Assembly (NCBI GenBank): GCA_026984275.1
Contig: JALSSM010000274.1
Span: forward strand, 1-11,335
DNA: 11,335 bases
Reading direction: 5' to 3'
Source: Gammaproteobacteria bacterium
Lineage (GTDB): Bacteria; Pseudomonadota; Gammaproteobacteria; CAJXQU01
Positions 1 to 6,483 of the stretch are shown one piece after another. The notes beneath the pieces are model-generated. The model worked only from the letters and a program-made list of their open reading frames with translations, ran no database searches and was not told where the DNA came from. The translations under genes and the position numbers were made by a program. Each line of letters starts with the position of its first letter. Positions within the stretch are counted from its first letter, which is position 1.

Positions 1-30
1 TTGTTCTTAATAGTTTTCTGGATTAACAAA

Positions 31-1248
31 TCATTTTCCATTTTCAGGCCACCAACGATTATCCCATCCTTCACCTTCCCAGTTTTTTCGCAATCTGGGT
101 AAAACCTTTTCAGCTAACAAGGTAATGTTCTTCTTGGTAAGTTCCGAAGGCATGGAACCGTGTTGTACCATCAATACAAGATTACCAATCCTGAAGCGCT
201 TAACCATGTCGTCAAGCTGTTCAAAAACAGTGTCTGCATCACCGACTATCGCACACTGTGCCTCAACGAGTTCTTCATATTTAGCTGTTCGCATCTTGGG
301 AACAATGCCAAAATCACCTGGATCTTTGACAATAAATTCAACGCCTTTAATATCCATATAGCCTGGTAAACCAAGACTCTGGATAGGCAGACTACCAAGC
401 CCCTGCTGAAATGAGGTCTCAATATGTGGACCATATTCCTTATGTGCCTCCGCATCTGTTTCACCGACAGCAACACATTGAAGAAATGCCAGTCGGTAAG
501 GATTTGGATCCTTACCTTTTTCAACGGCCATATCCCAATAGCGATCAAAAATTCGTTGACCCGTATACTTTGGCCCAAACCAACTTAGATAAAGAAAAGC
601 ATTCTCACGATCCAGAATTCCGCCCAACGTATTCGGGTTACCAACAGCCGGAGCCCAGACAGGCACATGTTCCTGATAGGGACGAGGCCAGATATTGACA
701 TGGGGATGTTTGTTAAATTTCCCATTGAAAGGAAACTCTTCTTTGGCGGTCATTGCTCGACTAATTAATTCAATATTTTCCTGGAATCTTACTCGCGTCT
801 CAATGGGCGGGATCCCTGCATTTCGATTAGAATCATAGGATAAAGAAATTGGATACCCTGCTATCAAACGTCCACGGCTTGTTTGATCGATAACTGAATA
901 TTCCTCTGCAATGCGTAAAGGTTCCTTTGACTTACCCAAAGATCGCCCGACGCAACAAAGAGCAGGATTTAGACCTTCCGCTTCTGTCATATACGCAAGG
1001 GTCTCTAGTTGTAAATTAGGGTTAGGGAGTATGTCATAAGAGGCCTGACTGTGCTCTGTTAAAGCTAGTCCATCAAAACCAGCCCGTGCGGCATGCATCA
1101 TTTCATCAATAAAAGCAACATGGCAATTGTGCATCTCATCCCGGTCAACAAGTTCATGATAGGGAGTTGTAACAACAGAGTCGTATTTCTGTGCAAAGTC
1201 CTTTGGTAATTTTCGATAAGGCAATTGCTGGAACGATAATATTTTCAT
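31..1248 (-). CDS. Luciferase-like (LLM-class) flavin-dependent monooxygenase
   Basis: This 405-residue protein has the bacterial-luciferase TIM-barrel hallmarks. A GFDGLALTEHS strand sits near residues 57-67, and an R-x-AE-x4-D-x2-S-x-GR-x3-G pattern sits near 112-131. Family members oxidise organic substrates using O2 and reduced FMN supplied by a separate flavin reductase. The gene immediately upstream encodes such a reductase, so the two probably form a two-component cytoplasmic monooxygenase. I chose the ATG at 1248 because GAGGAG at 1255-1260 lies 6 nt upstream. A longer frame opens with TTG at 1275, but it has no ribosome binding site and would run through an inverted repeat. The substrate cannot be read from sequence; the setting suggests an aromatic-derived or other hydrophobic intermediate. 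It is the last gene visible in its block, and only 30 bases follow it. Confidence 0.85.
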   Translation of the reverse strand: MKILSFQQLPYRKLPKDFAQKYDSVVTTPYHELVDRDEMHNCHVAFIDEMMHAARAGFDGLALTEHSQASYDILPNPNLQLETLAYMTEAEGLNPALCCVGRSLGKSKEPLRIAEEYSVIDQTSRGRLIAGYPISLSYDSNRNAGIPPIETRVRFQENIELISRAMTAKEEFPFNGKFNKHPHVNIWPRPYQEHVPVWAPAVGNPNTLGGILDRENAFLYLSWFGPKYTGQRIFDRYWDMAVEKGKDPNPYRLAFLQCVAVGETDAEAHKEYGPHIETSFQQGLGSLPIQSLGLPGYMDIKGVEFIVKDPGDFGIVPKMRTAKYEELVEAQCAIVGDADTVFEQLDDMVKRFRIGNLVLMVQHGSMPSELTKKNITLLAEKVLPRLRKNWEGEGWDNRWWPENGK

Positions 1249-1254
1249 TCGGCT

Positions 1255-1260
1255 CTCCTC
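1255..1260 (-). promoter_or_regulatory. Ribosome binding site deciding the LLM start
   Basis: GAGGAG on the minus strand, 6 nt before the ATG at 1248. It supports this ATG over the in-frame TTG at 1275. Confidence 0.7.
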
Positions 1261-1263
1261 AGA

Positions 1264-1281
1264 GTTAGTAGGCAAACTAAC
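1264..1281. promoter_or_regulatory. Candidate operator, dyad GTTAGT-N6-ACTAAC
   Basis: Perfect 6-bp arms with a 6-bp spacer, just upstream of the LLM ribosome binding site. The core TTAGT-N6-ACTAA recurs with the same spacing at 3411-3426 ahead of the desaturase. This suits a dimeric regulator such as a MarR-, TetR- or GntR-family protein. No regulator gene lies in the window, so the binding protein is unknown. Confidence 0.4.
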
Positions 1282-1351
1282 TGGTAGTTTACCTGAAGCA
1301 ATTAAGATAATTAATGATTATAATCATTTTCTTTCAGGTATTTCTTTATTC

Positions 1352-2284
1352 TTATGACTCTTCACTCCCTACCCAGTTAATCAATTTTTTTAAAGCTGAT
1401 TTGAGCATCAGTGCTTCATCCGCTTTAAAGGTACCAAGCACATCAGTTTCGTGTGCTTTGGCACCAGCTAATAATTCTATGGCGACCTCTTCCCCAGAGT
1501 CGCTCAAACTATATGTATCGTTCTGTTTTTTGATCAGAAATTTTGTTTCCATTTCTTCAAGTATCTGACCCAACTGTCCGACAGGAATGATGATGATATT
1601 TGCGATCTGTTCCGCAGTCATACTACTTTTATCGGATAATACGGCTAAAACCCGCCAGTTGACATGCGACAGACCCGCACCTTCTAGTACCGGTTCGAAG
1701 TGTTGCTCGAACAATTGTGCGGCTTTGGCCAACAGATAATTCAGATAGTCATCAACAAAACCACCTTTTGTCTCTTGTCCAGATTTGGGCGGAGCAACAG
1801 CAGGATGTGGATCGGAGACGGCATAGCATCCCTGATGGTACAGTAATGCCCGACGACCAAAATGCTCGAAATCTTCTACTTCGCCAACAAAAATAATGTG
1901 ATCACCACCTTCATACTGAAACTTGTTCTGGCAAACAAATCGAGCGGCACAACCTTCTAACAAAGGCACATCACCAAGCCCTGAAATAAACTCAATACCT
2001 TCATATTTATCTTCCAGGCGTGATGCAAAACGATTCGAGAGGCTTACCTGATCGGCAGAAAGTATATGGACAGCAAAATAATCCGCCTTTGAAAAAATAT
2101 CCAGGGAACCGGAATTTTTATCCAGACTCCATAACACCAGAGGAGGATCCATTGAAACAGAATTAAAACTATTAGCTGTCACACCTACATTACGACCACC
2201 TACTCCATGTGCCGTTATGATCGTGACACCTGTGGCAAAAGCACCCAATGCATTTCGAAATTCTTTTGCGTCAATTTTACCCAT
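1352..2284 (-). CDS. Two-domain flavin reductase with C-terminal MarR-like domain
   Basis: Residues 1-160 form a flavin-reductase-like FMN-binding domain (HpaC/C1 type). The pattern ATGVTIIT (about 17-24), the segment VTANSFNSVSMDPPLVLWSL (35-54) and DHIIFVGEV (128-136) are typical. After a proline-rich linker (about 161-170), residues 176-305 read as a MarR-like winged-helix domain (SHVNWRVLAVLSD, then MTAEQIANII). The 310-residue length matches the C1 reductase of Acinetobacter p-hydroxyphenylacetate hydroxylase (about 315). There the C-terminal domain binds the aromatic effector and relieves autoinhibition; it is not a transcription factor. By analogy this enzyme would reduce FMN with NADH and deliver it to the downstream luciferase-like monooxygenase, perhaps only when an aromatic ligand is present. 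The ATG is preceded by AGGA at 7-nt spacing. The gene follows the desaturase after 55 nt. Confidence 0.85.
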   Translation of the reverse strand: MGKIDAKEFRNALGAFATGVTIITAHGVGGRNVGVTANSFNSVSMDPPLVLWSLDKNSGSLDIFSKADYFAVHILSADQVSLSNRFASRLEDKYEGIEFISGLGDVPLLEGCAARFVCQNKFQYEGGDHIIFVGEVEDFEHFGRRALLYHQGCYAVSDPHPAVAPPKSGQETKGGFVDDYLNYLLAKAAQLFEQHFEPVLEGAGLSHVNWRVLAVLSDKSSMTAEQIANIIIIPVGQLGQILEEMETKFLIKKQNDTYSLSDSGEEVAIELLAGAKAHETDVLGTFKADEALMLKSALKKLINWVGSEES

Positions 2285-2339
2285 CGTAAAGTCCTAAATA
2301 TTATTATGTTTTTTGGCAGTAATTATCCCTGCTAGCAGT

Positions 2340-3251
2340 TCAGGTTTGAAGCTCATACTTGGAGTGATCAAAATTCTTGTGTGAATCAATATTTGACGGT
2401 GTTAGTCCAAACGCGGTTTGTATGCTCAAATTATGGGCATTCAATTCATCGTATTTCAAGTACCATACCTCATGCATTTTATAGAATGGAATCTCAGGAT
2501 AAAGGTGGTGAATTAAGTGATAATTTTGATAAACAAGCAAAGGATTTAACAACCATTCCCAGCCTATCCTCATGGTTGTAGCCATATATTGATCCTCTGT
2601 CTGGCTAACAGTTGCAGGATAATGTGGCAATATGACAAAGACAACCGCGATCAGAAAAAGGGTTATACGTGAAGGAATAAACCATAACATAAACAATTCA
2701 TAACCAAAGCCCAGATAGAGAGCCGCAATAATTAACAAAACTAAAGAAGAATAGTAAATAATGAGCTGTCTAGCATGTCTCTTCATTACTTTGCCTCCAT
2801 GCTTTAAAAAGTAATAAATGTACCATCCATCAAAAAAGGCCCACTTGAAAGGCACTTGCCACCAGGCAGATTCATGCTCAAAACGATCTGGATCCTTTGA
2901 TCCATTTGCATAAATATGGTGCTGATTATGAACCCAACGTAAAGCCACCATCGGTGCATAAGGAAACAGAAAGAGAAGGCCAATAGCATCTATTGTTTCA
3001 TTAGCCATTCTATTACTGAAGAGTGAATGATGAGAGGCATCATGAATAACACTGAAAAGCCCATATGTTAACAATCCATTAATAATCGCGCCTTCCCACA
3101 TTGGCAAATCACCATACAACGCGTAGTACCATACCATTCCCAGCCCAGTCATAACGACAACAAATAGAACCGCTGTTGGAATTGCAAGCATTGGAGCTTT
3201 TCGCAGAGACTCAAAATACTCCTCACGGGGACTTAATTGTTGACCATTCAT
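2340..3251 (-). CDS. Membrane di-iron fatty-acid desaturase/hydroxylase family protein
   Basis: This 303-residue integral membrane protein has the three histidine boxes of the desaturase/hydroxylase superfamily: HDASHH (70-75), HNQHH (108-112) and HLIHH (245-249). The last continues as LYPEIPFY, the form common in beta-carotene hydroxylase (CrtR-type) and related hydroxylases. Hydrophobic segments near 21-46, 57-69, 86-104, 163-183 and 186-210 fit four or more membrane passes, with the His boxes on the cytoplasmic face. Such enzymes use a diferrous centre, O2 and ferredoxin- or NAD(P)H-derived electrons to hydroxylate or desaturate lipophilic substrates. The gene heads the left block after a 230-nt spacer, with AGGAG upstream of its ATG. 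Its place beside catabolic oxygenases suggests hydrocarbon oxidation or membrane-lipid adjustment; sequence cannot decide between them. The substrate is unknown. Confidence 0.85.
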   Translation of the reverse strand: MNGQQLSPREEYFESLRKAPMLAIPTAVLFVVVMTGLGMVWYYALYGDLPMWEGAIINGLLTYGLFSVIHDASHHSLFSNRMANETIDAIGLLFLFPYAPMVALRWVHNQHHIYANGSKDPDRFEHESAWWQVPFKWAFFDGWYIYYFLKHGGKVMKRHARQLIIYYSSLVLLIIAALYLGFGYELFMLWFIPSRITLFLIAVVFVILPHYPATVSQTEDQYMATTMRIGWEWLLNPLLVYQNYHLIHHLYPEIPFYKMHEVWYLKYDELNAHNLSIQTAFGLTPSNIDSHKNFDHSKYELQT

Positions 3252-3322
3252 AAACTACTCCTGCCAGTTTTTCATTAGTCAGGGCTAATTATTTATCAGT
3301 CTGATTATTCGCTCAAACATTA

Positions 3323-3328
3323 ATTATA
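3323..3328 (-). promoter_or_regulatory. Candidate -10 box for the desaturase block
   Basis: Perfect TATAAT on the minus strand, about 72 nt upstream of the desaturase ATG. The -35 region is poor: the best match, TGAAGA, needs a spacer of about 19 nt. If this is a promoter, it is probably weak or activator-dependent. Confidence 0.4.
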
Positions 3329-3410
3329 GAGGCTTAATAAAATCGATTCTTCAGATGAGTAAATTGTTCTCTTAAATTTTTTTATTGATGCCACTTTATT
3401 CTCTATATGG

Positions 3411-3426
3411 TTAGTTTACTGACTAA
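3411..3426. promoter_or_regulatory. Candidate operator, dyad TTAGT-N6-ACTAA
   Basis: Inverted repeat with 5-bp arms and a 6-bp centre (TTACTG on the plus strand). It has the same arms and spacing as the dyad at 1265-1280. It adjoins the tandem repeat, whose minus-strand TTGATT hexamers could act as a -35. That would place this dyad across or next to the core promoter. The promoter reading is inference. Confidence 0.4.
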
Positions 3427-3428
3427 TT

Positions 3429-3462
3429 TTTAATAATCAATATAATTTAATAATCAATATAA
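3429..3462. repeat. Perfect 17-bp tandem repeat, two copies
   Basis: TTTAATAATCAATATAA occurs twice with no gap, at 3429-3445 and 3446-3462. Two abutting identical copies suggest a recent duplication or a paired protein-binding site. It is pure A/T apart from one C per copy. Confidence 0.8.
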
Positions 3463-3481
3463 GATTTTCTTACATAACTGA

Positions 3482-4039
3482 TCAGGCAAAAAAGTAAGTA
3501 TTTTTATCAACTGTGACTCGTGCATCCATATTGATTTTTCTTCTTGCCAGTTGAAAACCATCGTCGGTACGTCGTAGTCGATCCTCACGACCACCAACAT
3601 GTTCCGTCCGTTCTAATAATTGCCTATGGCGGATAATAGCGAAATTACAATAGACCATAAATTCATCAGAATTATCAGCTGTCTGAAAAGCCTCAACATT
3701 CGTGATGAGGTAACGTATTCTTGAAGGTGGATCTTCCATCCATACTTGCCCTGTATAAAGACGTTCCACACGTTGTTTTAGTTCATCGTAATTATCATTA
3801 TAGATAGCTGGATCATCAGGTGTGGGTTCTGGGCGTTTATCTTTGCTATAACGGTTCTCAAAAATCGGGATCCAATAGTGAATATCTTTAGCCACCAGAT
3901 TTTCCAGCCATTCCCTGTATTGACGATTTTGTAACATTCTTGCTTCTAAAAAATAATGCTGAGAGATCTGATGATGAAGATCCATTGAAACGGGGTTGTA
4001 TTCTTTTCCATCAAGATTGAGTGATTGTAATGCTGCCAT
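3482..4039 (-). CDS. Ring-hydroxylating dioxygenase beta subunit (pair 3)
   Basis: The small subunit of a group II-type Rieske dioxygenase, with a SnoaL/NTF2-like fold and 185 residues (family usually 160-195). The EAR motif (32-34), YNDNY (80-84) and ITNVEAF (112-118) are family hallmarks. The C-terminus RKINMDARVTVDKNTYFFA is close to biphenyl/PAH dioxygenase beta subunits. It has no metal site; it packs under the alpha trimer in an alpha3beta3 hexamer and gives structural support. It starts 3 nt after the alpha3 stop, with GGGAGA upstream, so the two are translationally coupled. It is the last gene of the right block. Confidence 0.93.
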   Translation of the reverse strand: MAALQSLNLDGKEYNPVSMDLHHQISQHYFLEARMLQNRQYREWLENLVAKDIHYWIPIFENRYSKDKRPEPTPDDPAIYNDNYDELKQRVERLYTGQVWMEDPPSRIRYLITNVEAFQTADNSDEFMVYCNFAIIRHRQLLERTEHVGGREDRLRRTDDGFQLARRKINMDARVTVDKNTYFFA

Positions 4040-4042
4040 CTA

Positions 4043-5407
4043 TTATTCTCCCTTCCCTGCCTTAGCTTCCCAAAAACCGTTATCCTTCCAAGCTTCGTCC
4101 CAGTGGTTATCCTGTGCTCGTATATCCCCCCAACTTTCAGCAGACATGGCTTCCTTATAGAAACGATAAAAACCCCGATAAGAAGTCTCACCAATAAAGC
4201 TGGAACCAACAATGCCCGGATACACAGGGTGATGCCCTTCGTGCCTAATTCCCATTGTTGCATCCATTCGTCCTTTACGCGTCATTCTTCCCTGGTTTGT
4301 ATGGGTACAATTCGTCATGTTGTCGCCATCATCACTTTCAAGTGTCCCTGCTGTACCAAAACTTCGTATAGCCTGTTTTACGATTTCCTTCTTCGTCTCT
4401 TCATCCATATCTTTATGGACTATGGTATAGGTCCAGACTTCTATCTGGCCTGGCCCACGCGGGTGCCACACCTTAAACGTGTTGGTTCCGTATAAAAAAG
4501 AACAGTTAGGAAATGTCGTGCAGTTCCAGTGACCATCATAAAGATCGGCTCTGGCTTGCCCTAAATTTTCAGCCACTGCAGGAAGTGTGTCCCGAAGAAA
4601 CTTATCGTAGCCTTCTCGCTTGACATGTATCGAAGCAGCAGCATGTCTGATCACACCGAACCCGTGACCAAAACGCGTTGTGAACTGCAAACCCAGATCA
4701 TCATATGGCATATCCGCCTGATTACCTGCCAGTCCTGCCAGTTCTCCACCAAGAACCTCAAGTGCAGCGGCATGAGTCCAGCCTACATGATAAGCATCAC
4801 CCACAAAGTTTTCCGCCGGCACTTTCCAGTTACAATTCAGAATCGATTTCATGGCAGGCCCAATCAATTCTACACCACCACCAGCGCCCACCATCCAGGT
4901 ATCCAGGTACCAACCAAAATCCCCCAGGAACTCATCCAATGGTGGTGCATCTTGATCAAAGCATCCAAATAAAAATCCGCGGTAACTTTCGACTCTTATT
5001 CCTGGTAATCCATGTGTAGATTTGTCGATTGTTCCATGGTAACAACGTTCATTTAGAGGAACGTCGATCAGGCTTCCATCAGAACCAAATACCCATCCAT
5101 GATAATTACAGACAAATGATCGCGCATTGCCACTCTCAGCAGAACAAACTTTATTGCCTCGGTGCGTGCACGAATTGATGAATGCTTTTGTTGACCCATC
5201 TTTTTGCCGTACGACAATGACAGGATCCTCTCCCATTGTGGTCGTCATAAAATCGCCAGCTTTTGGGATTAACGACTCATGCGCAAGAAATAACCAGCAA
5301 CGGCCAAAAATACGTTCCTGTTCCTGTTCATAAATGTCCTGATCGAGGAAGATCTTTTTGGATTGTGTTGAATTTTCAATGTCCACCAATTGATCCATAT
5401 CGTTCAT
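4043..5407 (-). CDS. Rieske ring-hydroxylating dioxygenase alpha subunit (pair 3)
   Basis: This 454-residue catalytic subunit has an N-terminal Rieske domain with Cys80, His82, Cys100 and His103 (C-x-H, 17 residues, C-x2-H). Its C-terminal catalytic domain has Asp204 (electron bridge) and iron ligands His207, His212 and an Asp near 360 in ESDDGDNM. It would add both atoms of O2 to an aromatic ring to give a cis-dihydrodiol, using electrons from a ferredoxin. Aligned by eye to naphthalene dioxygenase (NDO), it keeps Phe350 (NDO F352), His293 and Asn295 (NDO H295/N297), but has Leu356 where NDO has W358. The pocket is therefore related but altered. The C-terminal GETSYRGFYRFY resembles naphthalene/phenanthrene-type enzymes. 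The start at 5407 has GGAG 6 nt upstream. It follows the KPR-like gene after 39 nt. The exact substrate is not determinable. Confidence 0.95.
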   Translation of the reverse strand: MNDMDQLVDIENSTQSKKIFLDQDIYEQEQERIFGRCWLFLAHESLIPKAGDFMTTTMGEDPVIVVRQKDGSTKAFINSCTHRGNKVCSAESGNARSFVCNYHGWVFGSDGSLIDVPLNERCYHGTIDKSTHGLPGIRVESYRGFLFGCFDQDAPPLDEFLGDFGWYLDTWMVGAGGGVELIGPAMKSILNCNWKVPAENFVGDAYHVGWTHAAALEVLGGELAGLAGNQADMPYDDLGLQFTTRFGHGFGVIRHAAASIHVKREGYDKFLRDTLPAVAENLGQARADLYDGHWNCTTFPNCSFLYGTNTFKVWHPRGPGQIEVWTYTIVHKDMDEETKKEIVKQAIRSFGTAGTLESDDGDNMTNCTHTNQGRMTRKGRMDATMGIRHEGHHPVYPGIVGSSFIGETSYRGFYRFYKEAMSAESWGDIRAQDNHWDEAWKDNGFWEAKAGKGE

Positions 5408-5446
5408 ACTTCACTCCAATTTTATCAGTCCCTTGTTGAATTTCGT

Positions 5447-6469
5447 TTAGTTTAGATATCCATCCAGTGTTTTAATGACACGATAAGCACCCATAAAAGT
5501 AGGTACCGGAACCATATGCTTCTGAGCGGCATCACAAAGTGGTTTCAAAATCACATCAACTTCACTCTTTCTTCCTGCCAGAATGTCTTCGTGCATGGAG
5601 GTTCGTAATTTATTTGTGGTATTTTTATCTCTTAATTGTTTACCCATCTCCATCATCATTTTGACAGCATCTTCAAAATCAGCATTATCTATTTCAACCA
5701 GTCTCGAAATGGGCGTATAAAAATTCTGTGGCTTGTATCCCATCTTTTTATAAAGCTCCAGCAGCTCTTTTGCTATCGTGACATAGTGCTCAGCACCAGC
5801 TCTCACACTCAGACCATCACCATAGTCAAGATTCGGCATACCCGAAAGCGTGCTTGCGGACCAGGCCGATGCACCACCGACCTGGACAATTTTTTCCCAC
5901 AGAACATGTTGGATATCTACAACCGATTTTGCGCCTAACCCAGCTTCATTAAACAATTCTGCAAGTCGTTCTGTTCTGGATGAACTACCTTTTTCCAACT
6001 CGCCGAAATAAGCGGTCGTTGGGACCGTCATACTATTTTGAACAATACCCGGTTCGGCCAGATAGGCGGCCTCCATAATAGAAGCGCCGATGATGCTCTC
6101 TTTGCCAAAGGCCTGCTGCAAAGCGGCTTCTTTATTAATACCATTTTGTAAGGTTAGCGCAGTCACAACCTGACCGCGCAGCACCTTTGCATCATTAAGT
6201 GCAGATGTTGCACCTTTGGCCTTAGTCAATAAAATATAGTAATCAATCTCACCTTCCACATCTTCTGGCCGCGTCACCGCGCTAAGGTTATCTTTGATCA
6301 GAACATTTCCACGAATACCCTGGATCAGCAACCCGTCTTTATTGATCGCATCCATATGTGGTTGGCGTCCAATTAAGGTCACTTTCTGACCTGTTTGCGC
6401 TAGATAACCACCAATGACAGAACCGAGCCCACCTGCACCATGGATACAAACATGATAACTTTTTGTCAT
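5447..6469 (-). CDS. Ketopantoate reductase (PanE/ApbA)-like dehydrogenase
   Basis: A 340-residue NAD(P)-dependent oxidoreductase with a Rossmann GAGGLG motif (11-16), QNG with Asn109, LWEKI with Lys193, TSM with Ser291, and SEVD with Glu303. These match the E. coli PanE residues N98, K176, S244 and E256. Positions equal to PanE N180 and N184, which hold the pantoate substrate, read Val197 and Ser201. That makes authentic ketopantoate reduction doubtful and suggests another 2-oxoacid, ketone or alcohol. I chose ATG at 6469: AAGG at 6480-6483 is 10 nt upstream. An in-frame TTG at 6478 is only 1 nt from AAGG. The ribosome binding site overlaps the stop of the lyase gene, so expression of the two is tightly coupled. 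Its placement among catabolic genes argues against a CoA-biosynthesis role. Confidence 0.85.
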   Translation of the reverse strand: MTKSYHVCIHGAGGLGSVIGGYLAQTGQKVTLIGRQPHMDAINKDGLLIQGIRGNVLIKDNLSAVTRPEDVEGEIDYYILLTKAKGATSALNDAKVLRGQVVTALTLQNGINKEAALQQAFGKESIIGASIMEAAYLAEPGIVQNSMTVPTTAYFGELEKGSSSRTERLAELFNEAGLGAKSVVDIQHVLWEKIVQVGGASAWSASTLSGMPNLDYGDGLSVRAGAEHYVTIAKELLELYKKMGYKPQNFYTPISRLVEIDNADFEDAVKMMMEMGKQLRDKNTTNKLRTSMHEDILAGRKSEVDVILKPLCDAAQKHMVPVPTFMGAYRVIKTLDGYLN

Positions 6470-6479
6470 TTTGATCAAA

Positions 6480-6483
6480 CCTT
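6480..6483 (-). promoter_or_regulatory. Ribosome binding site deciding the KPR-like start
   Basis: AAGG on the minus strand overlaps the lyase stop codon (6482-6484). It lies 10 nt from ATG 6469 and 1 nt from TTG 6478, so ATG is preferred. The match is modest. Confidence 0.45.

Larger units (their letters stand above)
1249..1351. other. Regulatory spacer with nested inverted repeats
   Basis: This 103-nt spacer between the flavin reductase stop and the LLM start is crowded with symmetry. It holds GTTAGT-N6-ACTAAC (1264-1281), AAACTA-N5-TAGTTT (1274-1290), outer arms TACCTGAA/TTCAGGTA (1290-1297 and 1333-1340), and, inside these arms, AATTA-AGA-TAATT (1300-1312) and a perfect 16-bp palindrome AATGATTATAATCATT (1313-1328). 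A perfect TATAAT lies in the palindrome on both strands, without a convincing -35. The spacer may hold an operator, an internal promoter or an RNA-processing structure. The symmetry is seen; the roles are inferred. Confidence 0.5.
3252..3481. other. AT-rich intergenic regulatory region
   Basis: The largest gene-free stretch here, 230 nt between beta3 and the desaturase. It contains dyads ATTAG-N6-CTAAT (3274-3289) and ATCAG-T-CTGAT (3295-3305), a TATAAT box (3323-3328), the dyad TTAGT-N6-ACTAA (3411-3426), a perfect 17-bp tandem duplication (3429-3462) and a short AT dyad TAAGA-TTT-TCTTA (3460-3472). No GC-rich hairpin plus U-tract is visible, so there is no clear terminator for the RHO operon. 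It probably separates two transcription units, with some read-through possible. Confidence 0.55.

Noticed and set aside
246..578. A 110-codon minus-strand frame inside the LLM gene
   Set aside because: It is a shifted frame fully inside a well-supported luciferase-family gene, with no domain of its own.
1317..1322. TATAAT inside the 16-bp palindrome as a promoter for the LLM gene
   Set aside because: It is a by-product of the palindrome, appears on both strands and has no -35 partner; kept only as a possibility.
1352..1760. The MarR-like domain read as a separate transcription regulator that might bind the TTAGT dyads
   Set aside because: It is continuous in frame with the flavin reductase domain, and this architecture is known as an effector-sensing reductase (C1), not a DNA-binding repressor.
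2329..2338. Perfect 10-bp palindrome CTGCTAGCAG between desaturase and flavin reductase
   Set aside because: It is short, isolated and not repeated elsewhere in the window; too weak to call a site.
3460..3472. Dyad TAAGA-TTT-TCTTA as a terminator for the RHO operon
   Set aside because: The stem is only 5 bp with a single G-C pair and no clean U-tract, so it would be a very weak terminator.
4103..4495. A 130-codon plus-strand open frame opposite alpha3, with similar plus-strand frames across the window
   Set aside because: They lie antisense to genes with clear family motifs, have no recognisable domains or good ribosome binding sites, and look like by-products of the coding strand.
5447..6469. 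Annotation as true 2-dehydropantoate 2-reductase of CoA biosynthesis
   Set aside because: Two substrate-binding asparagines of PanE are not kept, and the gene sits in a catabolic operon.
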